DNA from: Craspedostauros australis
Lineage: Eukaryota > Bacillariophyta > Bacillariophyceae > Mastogloiales > Achnanthaceae
Assembly (NCBI GenBank): GCA_026770025.1
Contig: JAMXDE010000030.1
Coordinates: 344,001-408,000, forward strand
Direction of reading: 5' to 3'
DNA: 64,000 nt
The first letter of the stretch is position 1. Each line of letters starts with the position of its first letter. Below, piece by piece: positions 35,901-46,386 of the stretch. The translations under genes were made by a program, and so were the position numbers. The notes under the pieces were generated by a model, which saw only the letters and a list, made by a program, of their open reading frames with translations, was not told the origin of the DNA and did no database searches.

Positions 35901-37866
35901 TTGAGGCACAACATAGAGCACGCAGTATTCACAACGAGTCATCCATCGTTGTGTGCATAGGAAGGCCATTCTCGATTCTCAATTGCTTCGTGCAGAACTG
36001 TGGCCCGAAGGGAGCAAATCGATAAAAATATGAGGCTTGCATATTCTAGTCCTTCGAAGAATTCTAGCCATAGATGGTAGCGCAACGGATCAGTTCTCCA
36101 GGGTGGTTGGATAGAAATCTGCATTCACCATCGATAGCACCAGCTCATGACATGCATTTCAGAAACGGGAGAGAGGCCATGTTCGTATGAACAGAACGCG
36201 AACAGCGCGAAATGATGTGCCTTCTCGGCAAAGCGGCCAAGAAATGCCGTCTGATGGTTGGCACAGATCAGTCTGTTTCCGCTTTGGTTTTTCAGAAACG
36301 TTGCAACACTGCAAAATTGGATGGGGACTACAAGAAATTGCACGGAACAAATCTGTTTGGTTGCACACATTTGGGACTATCCCCGTGGTTGTTGCCCTTG
36401 CATTTATCATAGGTCGATTAGTTCGTCATGGAAAGTTGACCCATAGACGCAAGTCATTAACGTTTTGAATAGATGGGCATGACCACGCCTGCGTCTCTTT
36501 GAATCACTGTCGTTGTGTCCTTGTGTGCCACAGATAGACCCATGTTGGACCTGCTTTGGTACAAATTTTCGGATCCAAGGATCAATGGCACCAAGAGAGT
36601 ATGTGTTGTTGGAATGTGTCTGCTGGACATTTCACCTTTTGTCCTGTGTCGATGTTTTTCCTCTGTCACTGTGCTACATTTTCTCGTTTCCGTCTGAAGA
36701 CAACTCTGATGAACGACTTTTCCTTTGGCCACACTGTCCTCAAAACTCAAACTTAGCCGGTTGTCTGCTTGGACAGTGCAACTCGTCCGTCGAAGCTCAA
36801 TGAAATATTTATTCTTGCGTTGTTTCTGTTGGCTCACATTTGGGCGGGAATGTCAAGCAAAATGCTTGTGTGGAGAAACAAAGAAGTGACAAGTTGCTGG
36901 GATCCCCGATACAATTTCGTTTCTCACATTTCGATCATATGGCGACGCAAAAGATTTCTTCGTCCGACGGGTGAGAATGACATCATTGATTTGCCCGTTG
37001 CCAACTCGATTCCGGGGTGTCGCACATATCACTGCGTGCGATGATCGAGTAGTCTGTGTCGCACATGTTGTGGACAGCGCAAGTTGGCACGAACATACAA
37101 ATGTGTCGACGGCACAATCCATTGTTGTCGCACAACTCAGTTGCCGCAATGGTTGCACAGCCGCCAGCCTCGCGTTGACCAGAACTCCAACGGTCAACCT
37201 CCCGAAATGTCAGAATACGAAGTCAACATCGAAACGAATCTCCGACATGCGGCGATGGTCATCCGTCCTACCGTGGTCGGGACGGTTTTAGACTCTTGTG
37301 CTTTGATTGATGATCATCCCCTCTGTCATCCGGCCACGCAAAGCAAATCCAAGATGATGATCAGACCATTGTCAATCTTCGTACGATCGGGTTCTCAACC
37401 ATTCTCCCTCGTCTCGCGCTCAGCGAATTCATTTGACGCACTGAGGAACTTAAGATTGAGCAGGATGGGCATCATCCATCCGAGCTTGACGACGCCATTA
37501 TAATGAAAAGGGGCATGGGCACGGAAATGGACACGGTGGTCACCCTTCCATCTTCTTGGAGCGCGATCTTGCAACTGTCTGCAACAATATCACCTGACGA
37601 ACGCATCATTCCCATTTCGTCTTTTCTCGCGATGTACCTACGCTCGGCGCATGGCCAGCAATGTTCATGGGTGGACTCCAGCGACTTGAAGCAATAAATG
37701 GAGGCGACACGTGCTGAGTGCTTCAGGATACCATCATCTTTCATCCATAGTGCCGATGGATGAGACGTACCTGCGGCATATGGCAGCTATGGCCGCAAGA
37801 TTGCGCTTTGTGCAAGTGAAGCATCATAGGTACAGTCTGCTGTGAAAACGCATATAGTCGAATGTA
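32975..37866. other. 4.9-kb gene-poor, AT-richer region, possibly decayed transposon DNA
   Basis: No ORF exceeds about 125 codons and none carries a family motif. Base composition is visibly richer in A+T than the flanking genes. Fragments with scattered coding-like words (for example around 36180-36470 and 36770-37040 on the plus strand) may be relics of an old mobile element, but I cannot assign them. The region abuts the mariner-like element at 37867. Confidence 0.5.
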
Positions 37867-37918
37867 CGACCTGCAGAGAATGTAAAATGGGTCACGATAG
37901 CACTAGTTGTGGAGTGTT
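37867..37918 (+). repeat. Left terminal inverted repeat of the mariner-like element
   Basis: Contains CTGCAGAGAATGTAAAATGG (37871-37890) followed by GTCACGATAGCACTAGTTGT and a diverging end. The complement of the right end matches it almost base for base over about 45 positions (one G inserted in the right copy). Confidence 0.88.
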
Positions 37919-39579
37919 ACTCGTGATGAGTCGTGATAAAGTAGACTAAAATAGAGCACACCCAAAACCATCCAAACAACTGCTTATGATGTTATATCTC
38001 AACAACACATCGTTTAAAATTAAAACTAGACAGTGCATTCGGACGCTTGGCTATCGCTTATTCTGAATATCGAAGTTAAATTTGTATGAACTTTATTTTT
38101 AATGTCATTTTGGCTTGCTGTCAGTCAGGTGGTGGGTGCGAAAAATTCTCGATGGCACCATGCTGCCCTCCCTTCAGCACCCATGATCATCATTATCATC
38201 CCTGGCATTTTCACAATCTGCGCACCACATTGGCTCCGGATACCCCCCATCTATCCACTTCATGAAGATCCTGCGCAGATAGGCTCATCTCATACTCCAA
38301 ACTGTCCCTGCACTGAAAAGCAGAATTTTTGAAAACACGATTTCGATGCTGATGCCATTCGGATTTGGATCCGTATCTCGTCGATACGATCCTTGCAGCT
38401 CCTCCACATGCCCCTCATGCGTTCCCACATTCTCTGGCGACACACTGATGTGTTCAGAATGGGTGGGGAGTTCGTACCTCCAAAGGTACATCTCCATGTG
38501 ATGATGCCATCATGCTGTTTTTCCGACACCCCAAAAAAAACATTTTTTGTGCATCCCAGGCTGCAGCCTCTTCCAGACCGTATCTGCGCAGGATACTTCG
38601 TCATAGCCATCTTGAGTTGATTCCGAACACATCTTGTATGAGTGGCTTGGCGATTTGGGTGACTTGTGAACGGCACCCATCACCACCCAAGTCACGTGAT
38701 GTGTCCGCCGCCACCCGCCAAAAAACTCTTGCCCTCCACTTGTTTCTTGCGGAGGGCACCTTCCAGGCCACCCCCGACCCTCAAACTTCGTGTGCATCTT
38801 CATCGTATCCTCTTGGATACGTCTTGCCCATCCATGGTCGTTGGAATGGCCTGTGCATTCCAGGCAGAGACCATATCCAACGAGCTGATGTTCCTCCGAA
38901 TCGTATCGTTTGCGCGTGGGCCTGCGACGGCCCCAAATCAACCACTCCGGCAACCCCCTCTCGCTCATCTACTAAACTTTACATGGCGGTTCCGCCTATG
39001 CCCTCGGATCTTGCACTGGACCGCTGGTTGTCGCAGTGTCGATGATGCCGTTCGACGGCGCTTGGAGAGTTTTGTTGTGTTTCTCCATTGTCGTGTTGTT
39101 GTGTTGTGTTTGGTGTTCTCAAACAGTTTTTGCTGTTGGGGGCCATGGAGATTAACCACAAATCTACCGAATGTGGCAACCAATGCGAACATTTTTCGAG
39201 TCCCGAATTGCGCCTCCATTCCACAACAACAAAACTGACCTCACAAAGTGGACAACGGAAACAATGCGCATCTGGGACGACCTGCTGTTGATTCTCTGCT
39301 GCTTGTAGCCATTGCTTTTACAACAATGTACAATGACTGTGACTCTCCACATGAGAGAGAGTGGATGATACAATGCACCTTGTGCCCGTCCTCCAATGTT
39401 GCCCGTGCCCCCTGTGATGCGCCGCGCCGTGCTGTGCTTCGATGGCTGGTGATGCGATGCGCTGTCTCGCTGTCCTCGTGTGCCTGGTGTGCGATGCGAC
39501 GCGCCTTTCAAATCAACTGCAGCCTCCATCAACACAGCACACACCATCCTGCAACCACTGAACTCTTCACCTTGCAAGC

Positions 39580-41874
39580 ATGCTGCGCGTTGGTGACTGT
39601 GTGAAGGTGGCACCCCACCAGAGCGCAAGTGGCAGGGTCCATGACCTGGGCGTATGTCATGTTGAGTTTGCAATGAAGCAGACCACGGACGGAGCTACAG
39701 TCAAACGCGACGGGCCTCTTGCACCAGGAGAGGTGGCAATGGTCATGGTGACCCCAATGATGGGGCAGAGCCGAATGTATGTTGTTCGTGAGGATCTGTG
39801 CGCGCCACACAGCCTCGCTACCTTCGCACAGACTCCAAACGCTGGTGGCCTTGCTAAGCCTTCCCTCCTTTCTCCCCAGCATCACTCCGTCGCTGCCACA
39901 CGTGCCAACAACAAGGCAAAGCCCCCCACACCATCCCCAACTACCACGGAATCGCAAGACGCCAAAATCGCAGCTTTCCTCGAGGTCTCGTGGCAGCAGA
40001 AGGCAACAGCAATCGCCTGTCTCAACAAGCAGATGAAGAGAGGCGCAAAAACAAAAGGATGGATGCGAAAGGATGGAGGGTGTAGCAACACTAAGACCAT
40101 CAATAGAAAGAAACAACTTGGCAGAGACGAACATCAAAACTACATCGTTCTCTATTTCAATTTGGGTGGGATCCCAGCCAACATGAAATTGATCGCCCAC
40201 GCGTGGGATATTGGCACTAGCACTGTCGATCGCAACATCAAGAAATTCCAACAGAACAAGCTGGAACGGAAGAAGCGCAGCGATGCGGGCAGCACCATCT
40301 TCACTTGCCCCAAGAAGCAACAGCAATACTTCACGCCGCGTGCCATCTTCGCAAAGCAACTGCGGCTTAAGCATCCCAGACAACGGTTGACAACTGAGGA
40401 CATCTCTTATGCCTTTGACCATGCTTCGCCTGAAGAGCTGGCATCCGCAAAATCCCTGTCTGATTCGTGGTTGGAGCGTGGTCCCTTCCTGCAAGTTGAG
40501 CTCCAGGATGTGTTGCGACGATGCAATGGCGCAATCTCGTGGGACGATGTTGCACGCGAACTAGCAGGAAACGGCAACGTCCAATGCGTCTGCAAAGACA
40601 CCATCCGAACATACGTGATGGGATTGGAGGGCAGCGAATACCGTTCCACAACAATACTCCCCAAGATCAAGGGCGACACGAAGGCAAAGCGCAAGATCTG
40701 GGCCAAGGACTTCTGTGTGTTCTGGGAAGCAGCTGAGCAGTTCAAGAATACACAAGTTGTTGTTGTCCACATGGATGAGAAGTGGTTCTACTCTATTGTC
40801 GCTCGGCGCAACCTCAAACATGTGCCCCAAATGGGGGTTAAGCCTGTGAAGCATCCTGTGCACCACAAGTGCCACATCGAAAAGACCATGGCAATTGCAT
40901 CAACAGCGTTCGCTCCAACAGACAACCGCTTTGATCGAGGAGGAAAGGCGTATAAGGTCAGCTTCGAACGTGTTGGGCGCATGGTTCGAGCGCAGAAGAA
41001 TACGTACAAGCGAACTTGGGTCTCGCCAACCAAGTACAAGCACCTTCCTGATCCCAACAAAATCTCTCGCAAGAAGGGTGAACTGTACTTTCAACCACTG
41101 GAGATCACGGGCAGCAAGGAAACAGATGGTCATCGTGTTAAGCCCAAGCCGAAGTACAGCCTCAAGAAATTCTTCCGCGAAAAAGAAATCCCTGCACTGG
41201 ATTCGCTTGCCAGCAAAATCAAGGCCGAAACGGGAAAAAACGTGGTGATTCGGTACCAGATGGATGGCGCAGGGCCACACAGAGACACGGAACTGCTCAG
41301 GTTCATCAACAAGGAGTTCGACAGTCGCGGGTGGCACCTCCGATTTCAACCATCGAATTCTCCCATCACGAACGTGAAAGACGATACGATATTCCCAGCG
41401 ATGTCGAAACACGTGTCAGCGCATCAAGGTAAGCACCACGGGAGTCGCATGTTCACCACTGATGCGTTGTGGGGTGCTTGTGGAACCTGTTGGGAGCAAT
41501 TTGGGCTGGACAAGGTAGCTCGCGCGTATGTTCGCCACCATCAGATCGCCTACGCAATTTGTGCTGCGGAAGGAGGTGACGAATTTGTGACGGAGCGCAA
41601 GGGACTGAGCATGAACGTGCGGAAGCAAACGTTCACCGAAACTGACAAGGACGGCAATGAGATCGGTGTGACTGTGTCTCACACGGACTTCGTGTTGGAG
41701 GAGGAGGAGGAGGATGAGGCAACCAACACGACCACCAAGAAACCAACTGCAACAGGCAAGAAAGGCAAATCAGCTGGCTTCAAATACGACAAGCCCGACA
41801 TCAAAGGTATGTACAATGATGCGCTCAACGTGATGGCTGTCAGTGGTCTGCAATGCCTTAAAACGAACCTGTGA
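39580..41874 (+). CDS. Mariner-like transposase, 764 aa
   Basis: The catalytic core follows the plant mariner pattern: VVHMDEKWFYS (Asp399), IRYQMDGAGPH (Asp562) and QPSNSPITNVKDDTIFP, where Asp601 or Asp602 is the third ligand; Asp602 gives 39 intervening residues, the DD39D spacing of plant MLEs. Between the first two lie EKTMAIASTAF and a Lys-rich NTYKRTWVS stretch, also as in plant MLEs. A helical DNA-binding region (about 180-345, KLIAHAWDIGTSTVDRNIKK and later) precedes the core. The first ~170 residues are an extension not usual for the family. A GTAAGC at 41429 could be a splice donor, but the frame stays open. After the stop at 41874 a second Lys/Glu-rich open stretch (about 41881-42132) could be a further 3' exon. 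The frame is intact, so activity is possible. Confidence 0.82.
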   Translation: MLRVGDCVKVAPHQSASGRVHDLGVCHVEFAMKQTTDGATVKRDGPLAPGEVAMVMVTPMMGQSRMYVVREDLCAPHSLATFAQTPNAGGLAKPSLLSPQHHSVAATRANNKAKPPTPSPTTTESQDAKIAAFLEVSWQQKATAIACLNKQMKRGAKTKGWMRKDGGCSNTKTINRKKQLGRDEHQNYIVLYFNLGGIPANMKLIAHAWDIGTSTVDRNIKKFQQNKLERKKRSDAGSTIFTCPKKQQQYFTPRAIFAKQLRLKHPRQRLTTEDISYAFDHASPEELASAKSLSDSWLERGPFLQVELQDVLRRCNGAISWDDVARELAGNGNVQCVCKDTIRTYVMGLEGSEYRSTTILPKIKGDTKAKRKIWAKDFCVFWEAAEQFKNTQVVVVHMDEKWFYSIVARRNLKHVPQMGVKPVKHPVHHKCHIEKTMAIASTAFAPTDNRFDRGGKAYKVSFERVGRMVRAQKNTYKRTWVSPTKYKHLPDPNKISRKKGELYFQPLEITGSKETDGHRVKPKPKYSLKKFFREKEIPALDSLASKIKAETGKNVVIRYQMDGAGPHRDTELLRFINKEFDSRGWHLRFQPSNSPITNVKDDTIFPAMSKHVSAHQGKHHGSRMFTTDALWGACGTCWEQFGLDKVARAYVRHHQIAYAICAAEGGDEFVTERKGLSMNVRKQTFTETDKDGNEIGVTVSHTDFVLEEEEEDEATNTTTKKPTATGKKGKSAGFKYDKPDIKGMYNDALNVMAVSGLQCLKTNL

Positions 41875-42589
41875 ACAACCAGCAGCCTCATTCCGTTGCT
41901 GGAGAAGCAAATCGTCGCGGCCACCAGAGCCAACGAGGAGGCTGAGCAACAGAAGAAAGGCCAGAAGAAGAAGACGCCCAGCAAGAGCAAAGCCGAGATC
42001 ATTGAGCCTCACAACAACAAGAGCAAGACCGAAGCAGCACCCACCATGAATACATTCAAAGTTGCCATGTTCGTTGGCAAGACCGAGCATCACAGCAAAG
42101 CAGAGCAGGATGCCAACACAGCAGAGGTGTAGCTGCAAATCGTAGTAGTAGTAGTATTATATGTGTGAGGTACACCTGTGGTTCGAATGGTGGTGTGCGC
42201 ATCGTTTTCTTGATGGCATGGAGGATTGTGATGTGATGTGTTGTGTTTGTTTGTTTTTTGTGACGGGGACCGTGATTTTTGTGTCGTGGTTGGTGCGCGT
42301 CGCCACACGATCGGTGTGTTGTGTCGCGAAGTCGTCACGTTGTGTTGTGGCACGGTCCGCGTGTGTTGCGGCGCGATTGGTGTGTGCTGCGCAGCCATCA
42401 CGTTGTCTCGCGAAGCAAGGGCGACGTGCTGCGAGACGCACTCACATCTTGTGTTGTGAGTGGTTTCGCATGACGTCGAATCCTTCCTGTGACGTAGAAG
42501 ACGGATCAGGGAGGAATTACACGAAATAGCTCTAAGTATACAATCGCCGTTGCTCCCAAAGGCAAGCAAACCAGTGGCAACAAGGGGCC

Positions 42590-42642
42590 AAAACTCTACA
42601 ACTAGTGCTATCGTGACCCCATTTTACATTCTCTGCAGCTAG
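42590..42642 (-). repeat. Right terminal inverted repeat of the mariner-like element
   Basis: Read on the minus strand it begins CTAGCTGCAGAGAATG and continues through GTCACGATAGCACTAGTTGT, pairing with the left end. TA follows at 42643-42644. Confidence 0.88.
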
Positions 42643-43660
42643 TACGGTATGGTGCGGTATGGTATGGTACAAATTTGCGTTTTGGACCAGGCATATTGTA
42701 GAGTTGACAATGGCGCAAAGCTCGCCGCGACACCTGATGCTCAGCCAAAGCTGGCGACGTTCTCTGCTCTTCTCGGCTTTGTTCTGCTCTGCTCCACTAT
42801 TTTGATATTCTGGCATCGTCGACCGAGCAATAGTCGTTGCAGTGTCGTTGTTTGCTTACGCAGACAACCTCCACAGCTCTGGCGTTTGTGTGTGTATCAT
42901 CGGCCTGGTTGCGTGTCTCAGATGTTGTGTATTACCTAGCCTAAAACCTGTAGACGGGTGTTCGTAGTCTTGGTACCATGTATGACATCTATGTTAGGAT
43001 ACTCTGTTGGTTTACAGAATTCGGTACCTCTCCATACGTACTTCGTGGACTTTGGCCGGCTGACGCACGTGAGACAATTCTGACTCATCCTCAGATTGTT
43101 GAAAACGTCAACCTTGTGTCGTGGGGATCGTATCACGGTTCCGTCCGACCGGATTGTGGTAGGATTTTGGCGCAGGAATCAAGGGACATTCCGCTGCTCA
43201 CATCATGGCCAGAAACAGAAGCGCTCGGACGGCCAGACACCCAAAACCACAACACATCCAACCAACCAACATCGGCCACCAAAGCCGATCGTCATCGCGG
43301 TTGTCGACGTTGATTCCAGTGCCAACGTACGAGCGTGAATGGAGTACCAACTCTACCTGTCCTCTACTCCACGAAAACTTATGCAGAGTACTACTGGTTC
43401 TGCATGAGTTTGTACGATTGTATCCGTGCGAGGATGATGCAGTGCCAATCACCTTGAGAATTTCGATGCTCTCCATCTGCTTTCTTCTCTTTTCTTTGGT
43501 CATGCTGGTCAAGAAAGAAAGAGTGAGAGAGAGAGAGAGCGAGGGGCTGGTGCGTGCCGACAAGTGCAACAACCCAACGTTTTTGGAGACGGCCAGAGTT
43601 CGACACGTACACAACAATCGGTCATAACATTCACCATCGCACAATCGAACAGGAAGAAAG
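42643..43660. other. Upstream region of the plastid protein gene
   Basis: Starts with GGTAT-type words (about 42645-42670) and contains a GA tract at about 43523-43541. No gene is recognised. The promoter of the gene starting at 43661 should lie in its right part. Confidence 0.5.
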
Positions 43661-44458
43661 ATGAAGACTACCGCCATCCTCACAGTCGGCCTTGTGGCCT
43701 CCGCCCAGGCTTTCGCCCCAATGCAGTCCGGACGCGTCAACACTGAGCTCAGCGAGAGTCTCTTTGACCGCATCTTCGGCATGGATCTCTTCGCGCCAAA
43801 CAAGGAGCAGAACGACTACGGTGCTCGTGGCTCCAAGAACGTAAGTGGAGATCGACGATGATGCGGGCGAAGACTATGACGAGGTATTGGCCGCGTCGGA
43901 AAGACCACGACCGTCTGCGCTTCACGATGTTTGATGGCACACTTGCAGCACGCAGCAGACGATGCGCTGATCGCCGATAGCCTGGCTCACTCACACCTCA
44001 ACATCTGTGATGTCCGCAACATGTTCCCCCTCTGCATACATCATTTCCAACACCTCCATGCATATGCACGTACTCACGACGTTCGTCCGACCGAAATGCA
44101 TCGCACAACTATCGATGCCGCATACTCCACACGACTTTCTGCACCATACACTGCGCTCAAATGAGAACAGCTCAAGGTCGGAAAGATCGGATCCGGATCG
44201 TACGTCCCAGCCGGCATGGATGCCGACAAGTACAACAAGATCCGCGCCACTGAGGCCGCCAAGAAGAAGGCCAACTACGAACGCAACGTCAAGAAGGCAG
44301 GAATCTTCGAGGACTACACCGAGTGGTACACAAAGCGCGGAACCGACACCAAGCAGAACTGGGCCAAGGACGTCAACAAGGGACACCGCATGGCCAAGAC
44401 CAAGTTCGACTGGTCCGGCAAGGCCGATGCTCCAGAATACCGAGGCAAGGCCAAATAA
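43661..44458 (+). CDS. Plastid-targeted 155-aa protein of unknown family
   Basis: Exon 1 is 43661-43840 and exon 2 is 44171-44458, joined in phase 0 (AAGAAC|GTAAGT donor, GAACAG|CTC acceptor; 330-nt intron). It starts MKTTAILTVGLVASAQAFAP: an ER signal peptide followed by the AFAP plastid motif, the classic diatom bipartite presequence. The mature protein (about 135 aa) is small, basic and soluble-looking, with Lys-rich helical EAAKKKANYERNVKKAG, then YTEWYTKRGTD and GHRMAKTKFDWSG. Codon choice is strongly biased to C- and G-ending triplets, as expected for an abundant protein. A peripheral photosystem or lumen role is plausible but not shown. I do not recognise the family by name. Confidence 0.8.
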
Positions 44459-44827
44459 GCGCCATGCGCTGAGCTGGCGAAAGTTCGCGCTCCTCGACAG
44501 AACAAGAACGGTTGAGAGAGATTTCCTTTTGGACGGACGACATTTTAACTTCAGGAACGTAATACTGTAATGACAGGCAGTTGAGTAGCCGACTTGAAAC
44601 TGTGACGCCCAGTCGTAGATGGTTGGAGCTGTTTGATGTCGTGATGAATGTCTTTGCCCTGTCCCTGGTCACATGTCGAATGCACCAACTCGCCTGGACA
44701 GTGAAGCAATGGTGTCTTATGAATCCATCTTTCCCCGAAGACTACTGTTCCCACTGTCTCTCCCGCCCAGTGCCGAGAGGGAGACGCCGAATTATCCGAT
44801 TGTGAGAACTCCACTGAAATCGGTCGT
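44459..44827. other. Convergent 3' intergenic region
   Basis: This separates the 3' ends of the plastid protein gene (+) and membrin (-). Nothing recognisable. Confidence 0.6.
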
Positions 44828-45460
44828 TCAAAACCACACGATGTAGAAAGTGATGCATGTGATGACCATCCCCCCAAACACGAAGTATGCATCAGTGATA
44901 TCTCGCCGCTCCACCATCTTCATCGTTGCATCAGACACGCCAAGGGTGTCATCGATGCGGGAGAGGAAGCGGTTGACTCCGCTGAGACGTTGCCTCTGTC
45001 CGACGAGCGCATCAAGGGACGCTTCGCCATTGGCAATCAGATCGTTGACCATGGAGTGGCTCTGCTGCCACGAGGCACCTTCGTCTGCCAGGTTCTGCAT
45101 ATCTCGCTCACCAGCGCTCATGTCCTTGCGCCCGCGCCGTCGCCTCGTCAACAGCTCATCGCGCTCCCGCTGGTGCCTGACCGATGTTGTGACTATCCGG
45201 TCGTACTTTTCGCCTTCGCGTTGGATCCTGGACTGTTCCTCACGAATTTCCAATATCTTGCGCTTCCATCCGTCGCGCTGCTGGGGCGTTTCGCGCAGGA
45301 CGAGTTGCTCCATGAGATCGAGTTGACGCGTGAGCTCCTCCAGGGTGACGTGCAGATCAGACGGGCTGAGAACGCCATTTTGGACCTGAGAAAGTCGCTG
45401 TCTGGCATCGTAGGCCAGTTTGCGGCATTTGGGGAATAGCTGCGTGGTGCGTGGCAGCAT
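44828..45460 (-). CDS. Golgi Qb-SNARE membrin (GOSR2/BOS1-like)
   Basis: 210 aa, intronless. I start at the ATG at 45460 (MLPRTTQLFPKCRKLAYDAR), which fits the family N-terminus; the longer frame uses upstream in-frame ATGs inside a repeat-containing leader. An N-terminal helical region (about 1-110) is followed by a SNARE motif (about 125-185, ANGEASLDALVGQRQRLSGV, with Gln at the zero layer) and a C-terminal anchor (DAYFVFGGMVITCITFYIVWF). Membrin pairs with syntaxin-5, Bet1 and Sec22 for ER-to-Golgi and intra-Golgi fusion. Length is normal (about 210-230 aa). Confidence 0.88.
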   Translation of the reverse strand: MLPRTTQLFPKCRKLAYDARQRLSQVQNGVLSPSDLHVTLEELTRQLDLMEQLVLRETPQQRDGWKRKILEIREEQSRIQREGEKYDRIVTTSVRHQRERDELLTRRRRGRKDMSAGERDMQNLADEGASWQQSHSMVNDLIANGEASLDALVGQRQRLSGVNRFLSRIDDTLGVSDATMKMVERRDITDAYFVFGGMVITCITFYIVWF

Positions 45461-46155
45461 GAATGAATATTGGCGCCATTCATGTTGGCGCCATTCATGT
45501 TGGCAGGAGTACGTAAGAAGATGCATCATAATCAACAACAACGACGCAGAAAATGAATGAGAGATGTAGTATGTATTGGTATAGTATTAGTAAGGATGAG
45601 AAGATGAGTGCATCACGACGCGGAGCAGGGGAGAGTCGACGAGTCTGCTCGAGTGGACCGGAGCCCCGAATGCCTTCGCAAATCTCACCGAGCACTGCTT
45701 TGGTATTCGTACCTCACCGATTGTTGCCATTGGAACTCTCTTTCGTAGCTGCTGCTGCGTTTCAATTGGAGGGAAGGAGGGGGGGGGGGCGGTGGGTCAG
45801 CCAATGCGAGACTCGCAAGATGATCGTTGATGTTAATGTTATTGTGGTGGTGTTGTGAGTCTCTGGAGGAATGGTGGGAGGCGCGTCGTTAATTTGTTGT
45901 TGTGGCGTTGAACCGAGACGTGTTCATGTTGTGTTGGTGACACAACAGAAGAGTCTGAGACAGATCAGTCACGAATGGTGGTAGTGGATGCGACTGAACT
46001 CCGTATCAAAAACGGCAAGATCGGGTCCTGACAACACCAACAGTGCAAGAACGCAACACCACAACTATATTTACTCTGCCACCAGTAGAACTCCGCTGTA
46101 CTCTGCTGTGCTCCACACACTCTACATATAATAGCATTGAAGCAGCAGCACCAAC
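45461..46155. promoter_or_regulatory. Divergent promoter region between membrin and RGGTA
   Basis: About 695 bp. Immediately upstream of the membrin ATG lie two copies of TTGGCGCCATTCATG (about 45471-45500), followed by a third partial copy; TTGGCGCC resembles an E2F-type site. A G-run lies at about 45780-45789. No coding sequence. Confidence 0.5.
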
Positions 46156-46352
46156 ATGCATGGAAAGAAACGCGAAGAATACAAGGCACGATTCCGCAAC
46201 CCGAAGGTGGCGGCCGCCCTCGCCCACAAGGCTCAGCAATGGCACAAGCTCTGCGGCGAGCTCGGCCAGCGGCGGAAGCTTCAGGCTGGAGCAGCGTGTG
46301 CCCCTATCGGTTCTGGCGTGAATCCGGGGACACCAGCGGCATCAGCAACAAT

Positions 46353-46386
<34 letters not shown>

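Larger units (their letters stand above)
37867..42642. mobile_element. Complete mariner-like element (plant MLE type), 4.8 kb
   Basis: Bounded by terminal inverted repeats and by TA dinucleotides (37865-37866 and 42643-42644) that fit the mariner target-site duplication. It contains one transposase ORF (39580-41874) and about 1.7 kb of leader between the left TIR and the ORF. The leader is shared with a second, truncated copy at 54835-56789, differing by scattered substitutions and small gaps. Size is large for a mariner family element. Confidence 0.85.

Noticed and set aside
38285-38968. Minus-strand ORFs conserved in both mariner copies
   Set aside because: Conservation is explained by the copies being recent duplicates at DNA level; the frames are broken differently and have no motif.
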